In this document: positions 33,542-42,758 of the stretch, piece by piece | How the letters are laid out: every line of letters begins with the position of its first letter | Position numbering within the stretch: position 1 is the stretch's first letter | Notes under the pieces: generated by a model | Told to the model about the DNA's origin: nothing | The model's input: only the letters and a program-made list of their open reading frames with translations | Databases searched by the model: none | Source of the DNA: Azophilus sp963663395 | GTDB taxonomy: Bacteria; Pseudomonadota; Gammaproteobacteria; Pseudomonadales; Azotimanducaceae | Assembly: GCA_963663395.1 (NCBI GenBank) | Contig: OY760226.1 | Coordinates: forward strand, 186,001 to 250,000 | Reading direction: 5' to 3' | DNA: 64,000 bases | Made by a program: the position numbers and the translations under genes

Positions 33542-34692
33542 TCGAATAGCCCGTTGAACAGTAGTTGGACGAAATCGGCAGCTTGCGCGAACACGCCCGA
33601 CTCTTCCACCGCCTGCAATGACACCAGGGGCGCCGTGTACAGCGTCTCGTCGTCCAGGGTCAGTTGCAGGGAGCCGATTTCAACGCCTGCCGCCAGGGGC
33701 GCTTCGAGATGGTCGGGCAACTGCAGCGCCACCTCCACGTTGTCGTAGTGCCCGCGCGGGATGGTGACGACTACCGGCTCGGCAACGCCGACGTCCACCG
33801 CGTCGGCCTCGCCGTACCAGATCTGTGCGTTCTTCAGCGGCACGTCAGCCTCGTACAACCGCTTGGTCTCGTAGTAGCGAAATCCGTAGGTAAGCAGCTT
33901 CTGGGTTTCCCGCACCCGCGTGTTGCCGTCGGCAGCGCCCATTACCACGGAGATCAGCCGCATGCCCTCCCGCTTCGCCGACGCGACCAGGCAGTATCCG
34001 GCAGCATCGGTATGGCCGGTCTTGACGCCGTCGACGGTCCGGTCACGGTAGAGCAGGCGGTTGCGATTCGGCTGCTCGATGTCGTTGTACTTGAACGACC
34101 GCTCCGCATAGATGGCGTAGTTCTCCGGATACCGATGGATGTATTCCCGGGTCAGCACCGCAAGGTCTCTGGCTGACGTATAGTGATCGTCCGCCGGAAG
34201 CCCGGTGGAATTCCTGAACTGGGTGGCAGTCAGCCCCAGTTCATCCGCCTGGCGGTTCATCATGTCGGCGAACGCGCCCTCGCTGCCGGCGATGTGTTCG
34301 GCCAGGGCCACGCTCGCATCGTTACCCGACTGTACGATGATGCCCCGCAGCAGGTCGGAGACCGATACCCGCGTCCCTTCCTGGATGAACATGCGCGAAC
34401 CCGGCGTTCGCCATGCCTCGACGCTGACGAGCACTTCATCGGCAGGCGACATCCGGCCGCTGGCCAATTCTCCCGCGGCGATGAACCCGGTCATGATCTT
34501 GGTCAGGCTGGCGGGATGCAGCGGCTCGTCGCTGTTCTGCCCGGCGATGATCCGGTCGGTGTCCGCGTCCATCAGCACATAGGACTTGGCGGCAATGCCG
34601 GGGGGCGGAGGTACCGCCGGAACCGGAACGCTTGCCGCGCCGGCCCAACCGCACACCCCGAACAAGAGGACAACCAGAACTCCGAATCTCAT
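33538..34692 (-). CDS. dacA: D-alanyl-D-alanine carboxypeptidase (PBP5/6 family)
   Basis: This penicillin-binding protein trims the terminal D-alanine from peptidoglycan side chains in the periplasm. After a signal peptide (about residues 1-20), the active-site motifs are SLTK (Ser62), SGN and KTG (in DGVKTGHTDAAG). The C-terminal domain ends in an amphipathic stretch (FAQAADFVQLLFNGLFE) that anchors such enzymes to the membrane. The ATG at 34692 is preferred to 34728 because AGGAG lies just before it. Length is 384 residues. Confidence 0.95.
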   Translation of the reverse strand: MRFGVLVVLLFGVCGWAGAASVPVPAVPPPPGIAAKSYVLMDADTDRIIAGQNSDEPLHPASLTKIMTGFIAAGELASGRMSPADEVLVSVEAWRTPGSRMFIQEGTRVSVSDLLRGIIVQSGNDASVALAEHIAGSEGAFADMMNRQADELGLTATQFRNSTGLPADDHYTSARDLAVLTREYIHRYPENYAIYAERSFKYNDIEQPNRNRLLYRDRTVDGVKTGHTDAAGYCLVASAKREGMRLISVVMGAADGNTRVRETQKLLTYGFRYYETKRLYEADVPLKNAQIWYGEADAVDVGVAEPVVVTIPRGHYDNVEVALQLPDHLEAPLAAGVEIGSLQLTLDDETLYTAPLVSLQAVEESGVFAQAADFVQLLFNGLFE

Positions 34693-34760
34693 GAGTCTCC
34701 TGCTGAACGCTGGCCGGAAGGGCGTCATTCTACCCGGCAGGACGCGGGGGTCTAGCCGGA

Positions 34761-35603
34761 TCAGCGCGCCTCGTCCTGGGCTTCTCCATAATAGATTTCC
34801 GGGACCCCGTGATCGGCCATCGCGATGAGCGCCTGCAGCCGTTCCGCCTCCCGTTCGCCGTCCAGGGGGCCCAGGCGCACCCGGTAGGGCGTCTTGTCGC
34901 CGGTTCGAACCACCCGGGCGGGCTTGCCCGTCAATCGCTCCAGCGCCCCCCGCAGGCGGTCCGCATCCCGAACCTGCCGGAATGCGCCGGCCTGCAAGTA
35001 AAGCTCGGGCAGGTCATGCAGGGCTACAACACGCACCCGGGCCGTACCTTTGTCGGCAAACCCGAGTTTCACGGCCGCTGCATAGGAAAGATCGATGATT
35101 CGGCCTTCGTGAAACGGCCCGCGGTCGTTTACCCGCACGACCATCTGCCGGCCGTTCTCCAGGTTGGTCACCTCCACGTAGGAGGGTATGGGCAGGGTCG
35201 GGTGCGCCGCCGTCAGCTTCAGCGTGTCGAACGGCTCGCCACTTGATGTCCGCCGTCCCTGGAACTTCCGCCCGTACCAGGACGCCGAACCGGTCGCTTC
35301 GTAGCCGACCGCGGAGTCCAGGGTGTAGTAGGTTTTCCCGAAGACGCTGTAGGACGGCGGATTGCCGGTAGCGCTCTTCGGCTCGTTGACCGGAACCGGG
35401 TCTGGCAGCCGGCTGAGATCGTGCGGAATGAACTCGGGCGGGCCATCGGTAACCGGCGGCGACGCGGGCCCGGAAGACGGTGGCGCGGGCCCCGAAGGCG
35501 GCGGGTGCGAGGACTGACAGCCCGCAAGTGTCAGGAGCAGCGCGCAGCCGAACCCAAACAGCCACTTACTCGTACTGACGCGACAGACGATGCGGTTGCT
35601 CAT
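34761..35603 (-). CDS. rlpA: RlpA-family lipoprotein, septal ring lytic transglycosylase
   Basis: RlpA cuts peptidoglycan strands lacking stem peptides, in some species at the septum. The 280-residue protein has a lipobox (LTLAGC), a Pro/Ser-rich linker, the double-psi barrel domain (SASWYGRKFQGRRTSSGEPF and RVNDRGPF) and a C-terminal SPOR domain (about residues 205-275) that binds denuded glycan at the division site. It lies between mltB and dacA, the conserved order. The ATG at 35603 places the lipobox at a normal distance. Confidence 0.94.
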   Translation of the reverse strand: MSNRIVCRVSTSKWLFGFGCALLLTLAGCQSSHPPPSGPAPPSSGPASPPVTDGPPEFIPHDLSRLPDPVPVNEPKSATGNPPSYSVFGKTYYTLDSAVGYEATGSASWYGRKFQGRRTSSGEPFDTLKLTAAHPTLPIPSYVEVTNLENGRQMVVRVNDRGPFHEGRIIDLSYAAAVKLGFADKGTARVRVVALHDLPELYLQAGAFRQVRDADRLRGALERLTGKPARVVRTGDKTPYRVRLGPLDGEREAERLQALIAMADHGVPEIYYGEAQDEAR

Positions 35604-35616
35604 TCGCTCACGTCCG

Positions 35617-36663
35617 TTATTCGCGCCCCCCGACCGCAGGCTTGCCGGCACCAGGCAGCGGGACAGCCCGCGCCAGCGACGCCTCCCTTCCGGCCTTGAT
35701 CGCCTGGCTGAGCTGGTGGACCGCCAGCGCGTACATGGCGCTGCGGTTGTAGCGGGTGATGACGTAGAAGTCGTGCAGCGCCAGCCAGTACTCCACACCG
35801 TCTTCGAGTTCCATCCGGAAGAGTGCCGCCCGCGCGTCACCGTCGACTTCCGGGACTTCGACCCCGAGATCACGCAACTCGGTGACCGTGCTGTTCAGTG
35901 CAAGGCCCGTGTTGGCTACCTTCTCGGCCTCGCCGCCGGACGCCGTTACGCGCAGCACCACCTCGCCGTCGCCCCGCCAGCCGTGCCGCGCGAAATAATT
36001 CGCCACGCTACCTATGGCATCGGTGGTGTTGGTCCAGATGTCCCTGATGCCGTCGCCATCGAAGTCCACGGCGTAGTGCCGGTAGCTCGACGGTATGAAC
36101 TGGCCGTAGCCCATCGCACCGGCATAGGACCCTTTCAGGTCGGCCGGTGAACGCTTTTCCTCGCGGGCGAGCAACAGGAACTCCGTCAGTTCGTTGCGGA
36201 AGAAACCGGAACGGGGGGGATAGTCGAATGCCAGCGTGGACAGGGCATCGAGGACCCGGTGCGAGCCCATTATCCGGCCAAAGTAGGTCTCGACCCCGAT
36301 AATCGCCACGATGTACTCCGGGGCGACATTGAAGCTGGCCTCGGCGGATTCGAGCGCCGTGCCGTTGGCTGCCCAGAAATCGATGCCGCCGGCGATACGC
36401 TCGTCCTTGAGAAAGATATTGCGGTACTGGAACCACTTGAGGGCCTTCTCTGCCGGCCGGGACATGGCCTCCACGATCCGCGGCTGGTGCCGGGCGGACG
36501 CGAACGTCTCGAGCAGCGCCTCCCTGCCGAATCCGTGCACCGACACCAGTTCGTCCACATAGGCGCGCACATCGTCCCTGGCCGCATAGTCCGCGCTGAC
36601 CGGGCCGTACAGCAGGAGCGCCGTCACGCTCGCCACAACAATGATTCGAATCAGTTTTTTCAT
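35617..36663 (-). CDS. mltB: Membrane-bound lytic murein transglycosylase B
   Basis: MltB cleaves the glycan strands of peptidoglycan, forming anhydromuramic ends. The 348-residue protein has a signal segment (about residues 1-24) without a clear lipobox cysteine, so it may be soluble in the periplasm. The catalytic glutamate is in GVETYFGR near residue 124, followed by GAMGYGQFIPSSYRHYAVDFD. It sits between rodA and rlpA. Confidence 0.94.
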   Translation of the reverse strand: MKKLIRIIVVASVTALLLYGPVSADYAARDDVRAYVDELVSVHGFGREALLETFASARHQPRIVEAMSRPAEKALKWFQYRNIFLKDERIAGGIDFWAANGTALESAEASFNVAPEYIVAIIGVETYFGRIMGSHRVLDALSTLAFDYPPRSGFFRNELTEFLLLAREEKRSPADLKGSYAGAMGYGQFIPSSYRHYAVDFDGDGIRDIWTNTTDAIGSVANYFARHGWRGDGEVVLRVTASGGEAEKVANTGLALNSTVTELRDLGVEVPEVDGDARAALFRMELEDGVEYWLALHDFYVITRYNRSAMYALAVHQLSQAIKAGREASLARAVPLPGAGKPAVGGRE

Positions 36664-36681
36664 CCGCGCCGGCCCGTACCC

Positions 36682-37803
36682 CTACCAGGACTTGTGACTC
36701 TGTATGGACATGATGATGCCAAATCCTGCAAGCAGTGTAATGATCGAGGTTCCACCGTAGCTGACCAGCGGCAGCGGTACGCCGACAACGGGCAGCATCC
36801 CCGCCACCATGGCAATGTTCACGAACAGCGAAACAAAGAACACCAGGCCCAACGACCCCGCAAGGAGCCTCGAGAAAGTGTGATGGGTTTGCGCCGCAAT
36901 GAACAACACCCGGCCGACGATTGCCATGTAAAGAACCAACAGACTGATAACGCCAAGAAAACCCAGCTCCTCGCCAACCACCGCGATGATGAAGTCTGTA
37001 TGACTTTCCGGCAGAAACTCCAGTTGACTCTGGGTTCCGAGCCCCAGGCCCTTCCCGAAGAATCCGCCGGACCCGATCGCGGTATTGGACTGCAGGATGC
37101 TCCAGCCTGCACCCAGCGGGTCGCTTTCAGGATCGAACAACGTAATGATTCGTTGGCGCTGGTACTCCTTCAGACCGTACCACATCAGCGGAACGAGGGC
37201 AGCCCCGACCGCCGCCGCCAACCCTACCCAGCGCCACGATATCCCGGCCAGCAGGATGACCGACAGTCCTGCCGCCAGCACCAGGATTGCCGTACCCAGA
37301 TCCGGCTGCATCAGGATGCAGGCCGCGGGCAGGGCAATGAGCGTCAGGGCCACCACGATGTCCCTCAACGACGGCGGCAACGGACGATCGTGAAAGTACC
37401 AGGCGATCATTATCGGCAGGGCGAGCTTGGTGAGTTCCGACGGTTGAAAACGCACCAGGCCAGGAAGTTCGAGCCAGCGGGCCGCTCCCTTGACCGTGAC
37501 GCCACCGACAAAGACCAGCAGCAGCAACGACAGCACCGCAAAGTACAGCCAGGGCGCCCAGCGCAGGTAGAACGTCGGCGGGAACTGCGCGGCGACCGCC
37601 AGGGCCAGCACACCGAGCACGATGCGCAACATCTGCGCCCGGAACAGCGGCCCGTTTCCGTCGACGGCGCTGTACAGAACGACCAGCCCGAATGTGATCA
37701 CCGCCCCCAGCATGTAGCACAACAGCGGATCGGCGCCCTTGAGCCGGGAGAAAGCCGTACGCAGGGAGATCTGGATGAATGCCGCGGCCATGCTCCGACT
37801 CAA
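36682..37803 (-). CDS. rodA: Rod-shape peptidoglycan glycosyltransferase RodA
   Basis: RodA is the SEDS-family enzyme that polymerises glycan strands during side-wall growth, acting with PBP2. The 373-residue protein has about ten membrane helices and the SEDS landmarks AARWLELPGLVRFQPSELTK near residue 112 and PLPLVSYGGTS near residue 343. The TTG at 37803 overlaps the mrdA stop; the ATG at 37791 is an alternative and is only four codons further in. Confidence 0.96.
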   Translation of the reverse strand: MSRSMAAAFIQISLRTAFSRLKGADPLLCYMLGAVITFGLVVLYSAVDGNGPLFRAQMLRIVLGVLALAVAAQFPPTFYLRWAPWLYFAVLSLLLLVFVGGVTVKGAARWLELPGLVRFQPSELTKLALPIMIAWYFHDRPLPPSLRDIVVALTLIALPAACILMQPDLGTAILVLAAGLSVILLAGISWRWVGLAAAVGAALVPLMWYGLKEYQRQRIITLFDPESDPLGAGWSILQSNTAIGSGGFFGKGLGLGTQSQLEFLPESHTDFIIAVVGEELGFLGVISLLVLYMAIVGRVLFIAAQTHHTFSRLLAGSLGLVFFVSLFVNIAMVAGMLPVVGVPLPLVSYGGTSIITLLAGFGIIMSIQSHKSW

Positions 37804-39686
37804 CGCCTTGCTATTCTCGGCAGCAGGTAGGCGTCAATCACTTCACGGGCGACCGGCCCCGCCACGGAACTGCCGCCCCCGCCGTTCTCGACCAGAACGC
37901 TGACCGCGATCACCGGATCGTCCGCCGGCGCAAACGCAACGAACCAGGCATGTTTGCGGCTGTACTCGTCGAGCAGGTCTTCGTCGTATTCCTCGCCCTG
38001 GGCAATCTCCACCAGCTGGGCGGTTCCGGACTTGCCCGCCATCCGGTAGCCGATGCCGCGGCCGATGTATGCCCAGGCCGTGCCATTCTGGCGGTAGCCC
38101 TTGTTGCCCCGGTGCACCACGTCTTCCATCGAGTCCACCAGGCGCTCCCAATCCTCCGGGGAAAGCCCTTCGAGATTCGGCATCGGCGGCGGTGGGTCCG
38201 CCTCGGTCAGGGGTCCGTCGCTCGCCAGCAGCATCCGCGGCCTCACCCACCGGCCCCGATTGGCGATCACCGCCGCTCCCGTGGCCACCTGCAGGGGCGT
38301 AGCCAGGAGATCGCCCTGACCGATACTCAGGTTGACGTTGTCGCCGGGGTACCAGGGTTCCCCCTTGGCCCCGAGTTTCCATACCGGATCCGGCACCAGC
38401 CCCGCGCTGGCCCCCGCCACATCGACGGAAGTTACCCGCCCGAACCCGATCTGACGCGCCGTCTCCGCCAACTGATCGATGTGCAGCCGGGTACCCAGGT
38501 GGTAGAAATAGACGTTGGAAGAACGGTAGATGGCGCGGTTCAGGTTGACGATGCCCTGGCCGCCGGAATTGTTCTTCTGCCAGCTCCAGTCGCGGTAGAT
38601 CCGCTTGCCGCCGGGCAGGCGGAACGAGCCCCGGTCCAGGATCTCTTCCTCCCAGTTGACGAGGCCATTGGTGAGCGCGGCCATCGCAACCACCGGCTTG
38701 AAGGTGGACCCGGGCGCATACTGGCCGTTGATCGCCCGGTCGAAAAGCGGTTTGTCCCTCGAGTTGAGCCATGCGTTGTACTGATCGCGGGGGACGCCGG
38801 AAACGAACAGGTTGGGGTCGTAGCTCGGATTGCTGACCATGGCCAGGATGCCGCCCGAATGGGTATCCAGCGCGACGATGGCGCCACGGCGATGGGACAG
38901 CGCTGCAACCGCGGCTACCTGCAGCCGGCTATCGATGTGCAGGGTGATGTTCTGTCCCGCCTCGGGGAGGCTGACGTCGAGTACCCGGCGAACGCGCCCG
39001 TGCGCGTCGGTTTCCACACGCCGGCTGCCGACGTTGCCGTGCAGGGAACTTTCGTAGAACTGCTCGACGCCGCGCCTGCCGAGGAAGCGGGTGGCACTGT
39101 ACCGGACCGGGTCCAACGCCTGCAGGTCCTCGTCGCTGACCCGGCGAACCGACCCTACCGGGTGGGCCATGAGCTCGCCGAACGGATAGTAGCGGGCCAA
39201 CCGCGCCTCCACCTCCGCTCCGACGAAGCGGTGCCTGTTCACGGCCAGGGCCGCGATCTCTTCTTCCGTCAGCGACAGCTTGAGGGGGATCGGCTCGAAC
39301 GGCCGGCGGCGACGGTTCAGCCGCTCCTCGAACCCTTCGATGTCGTCCGGGTCCAGCGATACGACCTGCGCCAGTTCCGCCATGAACCGGTCGAGGTCGC
39401 CGATTCGCTCCCTGACCAGTCCGAGACTGAATACCGGGCGGTTTTCAGCCAGGGGAACGCCGTTACGGTCGTAGATGATGCCTCGCGCCGGGGCAAGCGG
39501 CTGGACGCTGATGCGGTTCTCGTCCGACCGGGTCTGATAGACATCGTGCTGCCAGACCTGCAGTTGCACCATGCGGACCACCAGGAGCAAGGCCAGCCCC
39601 GCCGTGATGGCGAACAGCACCATGGCGCGGCTGACGAACGCCTTGTGTTCGGCGTGCTTGTCCTTGATTCGAAGCGACGGCGCCAT
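37800..39686 (-). CDS. mrdA: Penicillin-binding protein 2
   Basis: PBP2 is the transpeptidase partner of RodA in cell elongation. The 628-residue protein has one N-terminal membrane helix (about residues 20-42), a pedestal domain starting with APARGIIYDRNG and the transpeptidase domain. Active-site motifs are STFK (serine near residue 326) in APGSTFKPVVA, SxN in YRSSNVYFY and KSGT in MAGKSGTAQLV. It is 25 bases after rsfS, so the gene rlmH, usual in this slot, is absent. Confidence 0.97.
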   Translation of the reverse strand: MAPSLRIKDKHAEHKAFVSRAMVLFAITAGLALLLVVRMVQLQVWQHDVYQTRSDENRISVQPLAPARGIIYDRNGVPLAENRPVFSLGLVRERIGDLDRFMAELAQVVSLDPDDIEGFEERLNRRRRPFEPIPLKLSLTEEEIAALAVNRHRFVGAEVEARLARYYPFGELMAHPVGSVRRVSDEDLQALDPVRYSATRFLGRRGVEQFYESSLHGNVGSRRVETDAHGRVRRVLDVSLPEAGQNITLHIDSRLQVAAVAALSHRRGAIVALDTHSGGILAMVSNPSYDPNLFVSGVPRDQYNAWLNSRDKPLFDRAINGQYAPGSTFKPVVAMAALTNGLVNWEEEILDRGSFRLPGGKRIYRDWSWQKNNSGGQGIVNLNRAIYRSSNVYFYHLGTRLHIDQLAETARQIGFGRVTSVDVAGASAGLVPDPVWKLGAKGEPWYPGDNVNLSIGQGDLLATPLQVATGAAVIANRGRWVRPRMLLASDGPLTEADPPPPMPNLEGLSPEDWERLVDSMEDVVHRGNKGYRQNGTAWAYIGRGIGYRMAGKSGTAQLVEIAQGEEYDEDLLDEYSRKHAWFVAFAPADDPVIAVSVLVENGGGGSSVAGPVAREVIDAYLLPRIARR

Positions 39687-39711
39687 TGACCGGGACGATT
39701 ACAGGTGCCGG

Positions 39712-40110
39712 TCAGCCCGTGGAACCGGCGGCCAGGGGACGCCAGAGCCGCTCGAGATCGTAGAATTCCCTGGCACCGGTGCGCATGACGTGGACGACTA
39801 CGTCGCCGAGGTCGAGCAGCACCCACTCACCGGCTTCCCTGCCTTCGACCCCCAGAACCTTGTGCCGATGCCGTTTGGCCGCCTCGACCACCTCGTCGAC
39901 CAGTGCCTTGACATGGCGATTCGACGTGCCGCTGGCGATGACCATGAAGTCGGTGATGTCGGTCAGGCGGCTCACCTCCAGGGCGACGATGTCCCTCCCC
40001 TTGCGGTTTTCCAGCGCTTCGACGATGACCTCGCGCAGAAGCTCGGGCGCCAATGCGTCCCCGGCCGCTGAAGCTGCTGTCTGGCTATGCAGTTGCCCTG
40101 TCTCCGACAT
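39712..40110 (-). CDS. rsfS: Ribosome silencing factor RsfS
   Basis: RsfS binds ribosomal protein L14 and blocks joining of the subunits when nutrients are scarce. The 132-residue protein carries the family core VIVEALENRKGRDIVALEVS, TDFMVIASGTSNRHV and GEWVLLDLGDVVVHVM. The ATG at 40110 lies inside the end of nadD (26-base overlap). An upstream in-frame start would only read nadD sequence in the wrong frame. Confidence 0.95.
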   Translation of the reverse strand: MSETGQLHSQTAASAAGDALAPELLREVIVEALENRKGRDIVALEVSRLTDITDFMVIASGTSNRHVKALVDEVVEAAKRHRHKVLGVEGREAGEWVLLDLGDVVVHVMRTGAREFYDLERLWRPLAAGSTG

Positions 40111-40720
40111 AGAGTCCGTGCTGCTTAATATAGGCTCGCACCCCGTACGGGAGCAAATGGGAAACCGGGCGGTCTTCCGCCAGGGACATGCGGATGCCGG
40201 AAGCGGAAACATCCAGCATCGGCGCGTCGACCCTGAGAATGCCGCCCGCGAGGGAAGACGGCGTCCCATCCAGGCGGAATCTCTCGTAGACCGCCCGCGT
40301 CGGCGCATCGAGGTCGAAGCCCGGTCGATCCAGCAGGAGCAGGTGAGCCAGTTCGAAAACCTCCTGCCACCGATGCCAGGTGCGCAGGTAACGAAACGCA
40401 TCCATGCCGATCACCCAGAATACCGGCCGGTCCGGGTAGCGCCGGCGGACCCGGCCGAGTGTATCCACCGTAAAGCTGTCGTCAGGGCTCGCGATTTCGC
40501 TGTCGTCGGGAATCAGTTCCGGCACGCCGGCACAAGCGCTCTTCAGCATTGACCAGCGGTCCTCCAGGGACGCCGACGGAGGGGGCCGGTGCGGCGGCCG
40601 CGCCGCAAGCACCAGGCGGGTGCGGCACGACAGGTGGCTCGCCGCGGTGCGAGCCGCGTGCAGGTGGCCGTTGTGCACCGGGTCGAAGGTTCCGCCGAAC
40701 AGGCAGATCAACGCCGGCAA
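40085..40720 (-). CDS. nadD: Nicotinate-nucleotide adenylyltransferase
   Basis: NadD joins nicotinate mononucleotide and ATP to form deamido-NAD. The 211-residue protein has the nucleotidyltransferase motif FGGTFDPVHNGHL at its start and the second motif SASGIRMSLAE near the end. The TTG at 40720 is used as start. holA and lptE, the usual upstream neighbours, are not here; instead a 252-base divergent gap leads to ssb, in which I see no clear promoter. Confidence 0.94.
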   Translation of the reverse strand: MPALICLFGGTFDPVHNGHLHAARTAASHLSCRTRLVLAARPPHRPPPSASLEDRWSMLKSACAGVPELIPDDSEIASPDDSFTVDTLGRVRRRYPDRPVFWVIGMDAFRYLRTWHRWQEVFELAHLLLLDRPGFDLDAPTRAVYERFRLDGTPSSLAGGILRVDAPMLDVSASGIRMSLAEDRPVSHLLPYGVRAYIKQHGLYVGDRATA

Positions 40721-40972
40721 ACCTTGCCGGCGGTACGCGGGTGATCTGCGATTGCGGTGATCATGTGGTCGACGCCCTGGAACCGAAGTTGAGCAATTAT
40801 AGGGGATGGCTGTTCCGGAGATGTTTCAGGCGCGTTCGGAAAGCGGGTCAGAAGGCGATCTTCTCACAGCGGCAGTCGATCATTTCGCAGCCGGAGACAG
40901 GGCCCTCGCCATGTGCAACGAATAGGCATTCGGATAAACTTCATGGCCACCAGAACTGTTGCGGGAAGGCTC

Positions 40973-41434
40973 ATGGCGCGGGGAATCAACAAGGTCATCC
41001 TGATCGGCAACCTCGGCCGGGACCCGGAAACCCGGTACTCCCAGGCGGGTAACGCCGTTACCAAGTTCAGCGTCGCCACCAGCGAGTCCTGGCGCGACCG
41101 GCAGAGCGGCGAGCAGCAGGAACGCACCGAGTGGCACAATGTCGTCTGCTTTTCCAGGCTGGCCGAAACCGCCGGGCAATATCTCAGGAAAGGCTCGAAG
41201 GTTTATATCGAGGGCAGCCTGAGTACATCGAGCTGGGAGCAGGACGGGCAGAAGCGCTACCGCACCGAAGTCATCGCAAGAGATTTCCAGATGCTCGACA
41301 GCCGCGGCAGCGATGGCGGAGCACCTTCCGGATTCGAGCAACGCGCCGCGCCCGCCCCGGTGGAAAATCAGCCCGCCGCCAATGCCCCCACCATCAGCGA
41401 CGACGATGATTTCGACGACGACATTCCGTTCTAA
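40973..41434 (+). CDS. ssb: Single-stranded DNA-binding protein
   Basis: SSB coats single-stranded DNA in replication, repair and recombination. The 153-residue protein starts MARGINKVILIGNLGRDPE, has an OB fold to about residue 110, a flexible linker and the acidic tip DDDFDDDIPF that recruits partner proteins. The ATG at 40973 is preceded by GGGAAGG and gives the family N-terminus; in-frame codons further up add 20 unrelated residues. No LexA box is visible upstream. Confidence 0.96.
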   Translation: MARGINKVILIGNLGRDPETRYSQAGNAVTKFSVATSESWRDRQSGEQQERTEWHNVVCFSRLAETAGQYLRKGSKVYIEGSLSTSSWEQDGQKRYRTEVIARDFQMLDSRGSDGGAPSGFEQRAAPAPVENQPAANAPTISDDDDFDDDIPF

Positions 41435-41511
41435 CCCACGCCCGATCTAAACGCATCCAGCACATCCACGTTGCTTGAGTGACGGTGTGACCAGCCGCGG
41501 CGCCTCCGGTA

Positions 41512-41769
41512 ATGGCTGACGAAATCGCGGCCTCCCGCAAGCTGAGCCCGGAGTTCTGGGCAACCGTCGCGGTCGGCATTACTGTCCTTGGCCAGGCTGT
41601 CTGGCTGGACGGCAAGATTGAAAGGGGCGATTCAGCACTGGAAACCAGAATCGAGAATCTGCAGGAAGGCCAGGCTGCAATTCGAGAGCGCCTGGCCTTG
41701 GTCGAAGGCTACCTCAGCCGCACGGAATGGACGCCAATCGCCAAGGGAACTGGAGATTCATCAAGTTAA
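41512..41769 (+). CDS. Small membrane protein with C-terminal coiled coil
   Basis: I do not recognise this 85-residue protein. It has a hydrophobic segment at about residues 15-31 (FWATVAVGITVLGQAVWL) and then a charged region likely to be a short coiled coil (about 38-68). The layout, one membrane segment followed by a coil, resembles the heptad-repeat protein at 12217-12594 and phage or plasmid accessory proteins, but no function can be given. It lies between ssb and the convergent PPK2 gene. Confidence 0.55.
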   Translation: MADEIAASRKLSPEFWATVAVGITVLGQAVWLDGKIERGDSALETRIENLQEGQAAIRERLALVEGYLSRTEWTPIAKGTGDSSS

Positions 41770-41813
41770 CGGGAGGAGCCGCCACCTTTTTCCCGGATCG
41801 GTAGGCCGCAGCC

Positions 41814-42617
41814 TCAGGGATAGTAGTCGGGCGTAAACGTCTGATCTGAAATTGGCGGGCGAACATACCCCTTGCCGCTCCTGCGCTTCGGCAGCATTAC
41901 GGGTTCCGGCGTAAGGTCCTCATACGGAATCAGGTCCAGCAGGTGGCGGATGCAGTTGAGCCGGGCGTGCTTCTTGATATCGGCGTTCACCACGTACCAG
42001 GGCGCCTGCTTGATGTCGCAGTGGGCGAACATCTCATCCTTGGCCCTGGAATATTCGACCCAGCGCTTGCGCGATTCCATGTCCATCGGGCTCAGCTTCC
42101 AACGCTTGTGGGGCTCGTCGATGCGGGCGAGAAACCGCCGCTCCTGCTCCTCGTCAGAAACCGAGAACCAGTACTTGATCAGGATGATGTCGGAGCGCAC
42201 CAGCATGCGTTCGAACTCCGGGCAGGAACGCAGGAACTCCCGGAATTCCCGATCGGTGCAGAATCCCATCACCCGCTCGACCCCGGCCCGGTTGTACCAG
42301 CTTCGGTCGAACAGCACCATTTCCCCGGCCGCCGGCAGGTGCGTAACGTATCGCTGGAAATACCATTGGGTGGTTTCCCGTTCCGTGGGCGCCGGCAAGG
42401 CCACGACGCGACAGACGCGCGGGCTCAGGTACTGGGTGATGCGCTTGATGACACCGCCCTTGCCGGCTGCGTCGCGCCCCTCGAAGACCACGACGACCTT
42501 GAGCCCCTCGTGCTTGATCCACGCCTGCAACTTGACCAGTTCGAGCTGCAGGCGGAACAACTCCTTGCGATAGGTCTCATCGGCAATCTGCCCGGGCGCC
42601 CTCTTGCCCTTGCTCAT
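41814..42617 (-). CDS. ppk2: Polyphosphate kinase 2 family protein
   Basis: PPK2 enzymes use polyphosphate to phosphorylate nucleoside mono- or diphosphates. The 267-residue protein has the Walker A loop FEGRDAAGKGG near residue 46, the lid segment FDRSWYNRAGVERVMGF and Walker B-like LIKYWFSVSDEEQ. Length and motifs fit the single-domain class I group. With the pst operon it could tie phosphate uptake to polyphosphate storage; no ppk1 is visible in the window. Confidence 0.93.
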   Translation of the reverse strand: MSKGKRAPGQIADETYRKELFRLQLELVKLQAWIKHEGLKVVVVFEGRDAAGKGGVIKRITQYLSPRVCRVVALPAPTERETTQWYFQRYVTHLPAAGEMVLFDRSWYNRAGVERVMGFCTDREFREFLRSCPEFERMLVRSDIILIKYWFSVSDEEQERRFLARIDEPHKRWKLSPMDMESRKRWVEYSRAKDEMFAHCDIKQAPWYVVNADIKKHARLNCIRHLLDLIPYEDLTPEPVMLPKRRSGKGYVRPPISDQTFTPDYYP

Positions 42618-42758
42618 GGTGTTCCCCCAACCACGTCCCCGATGTTACGCCGCCCCCAAGCACCCTGTCGAGAAAGACTGCCAGGCCCGCGCTGCCGCTG
42701 CATCGGGTACCAGCGGATTGCGCCGACCGTCGCGACCGGCCGGCGACCGCCGCGGCAA

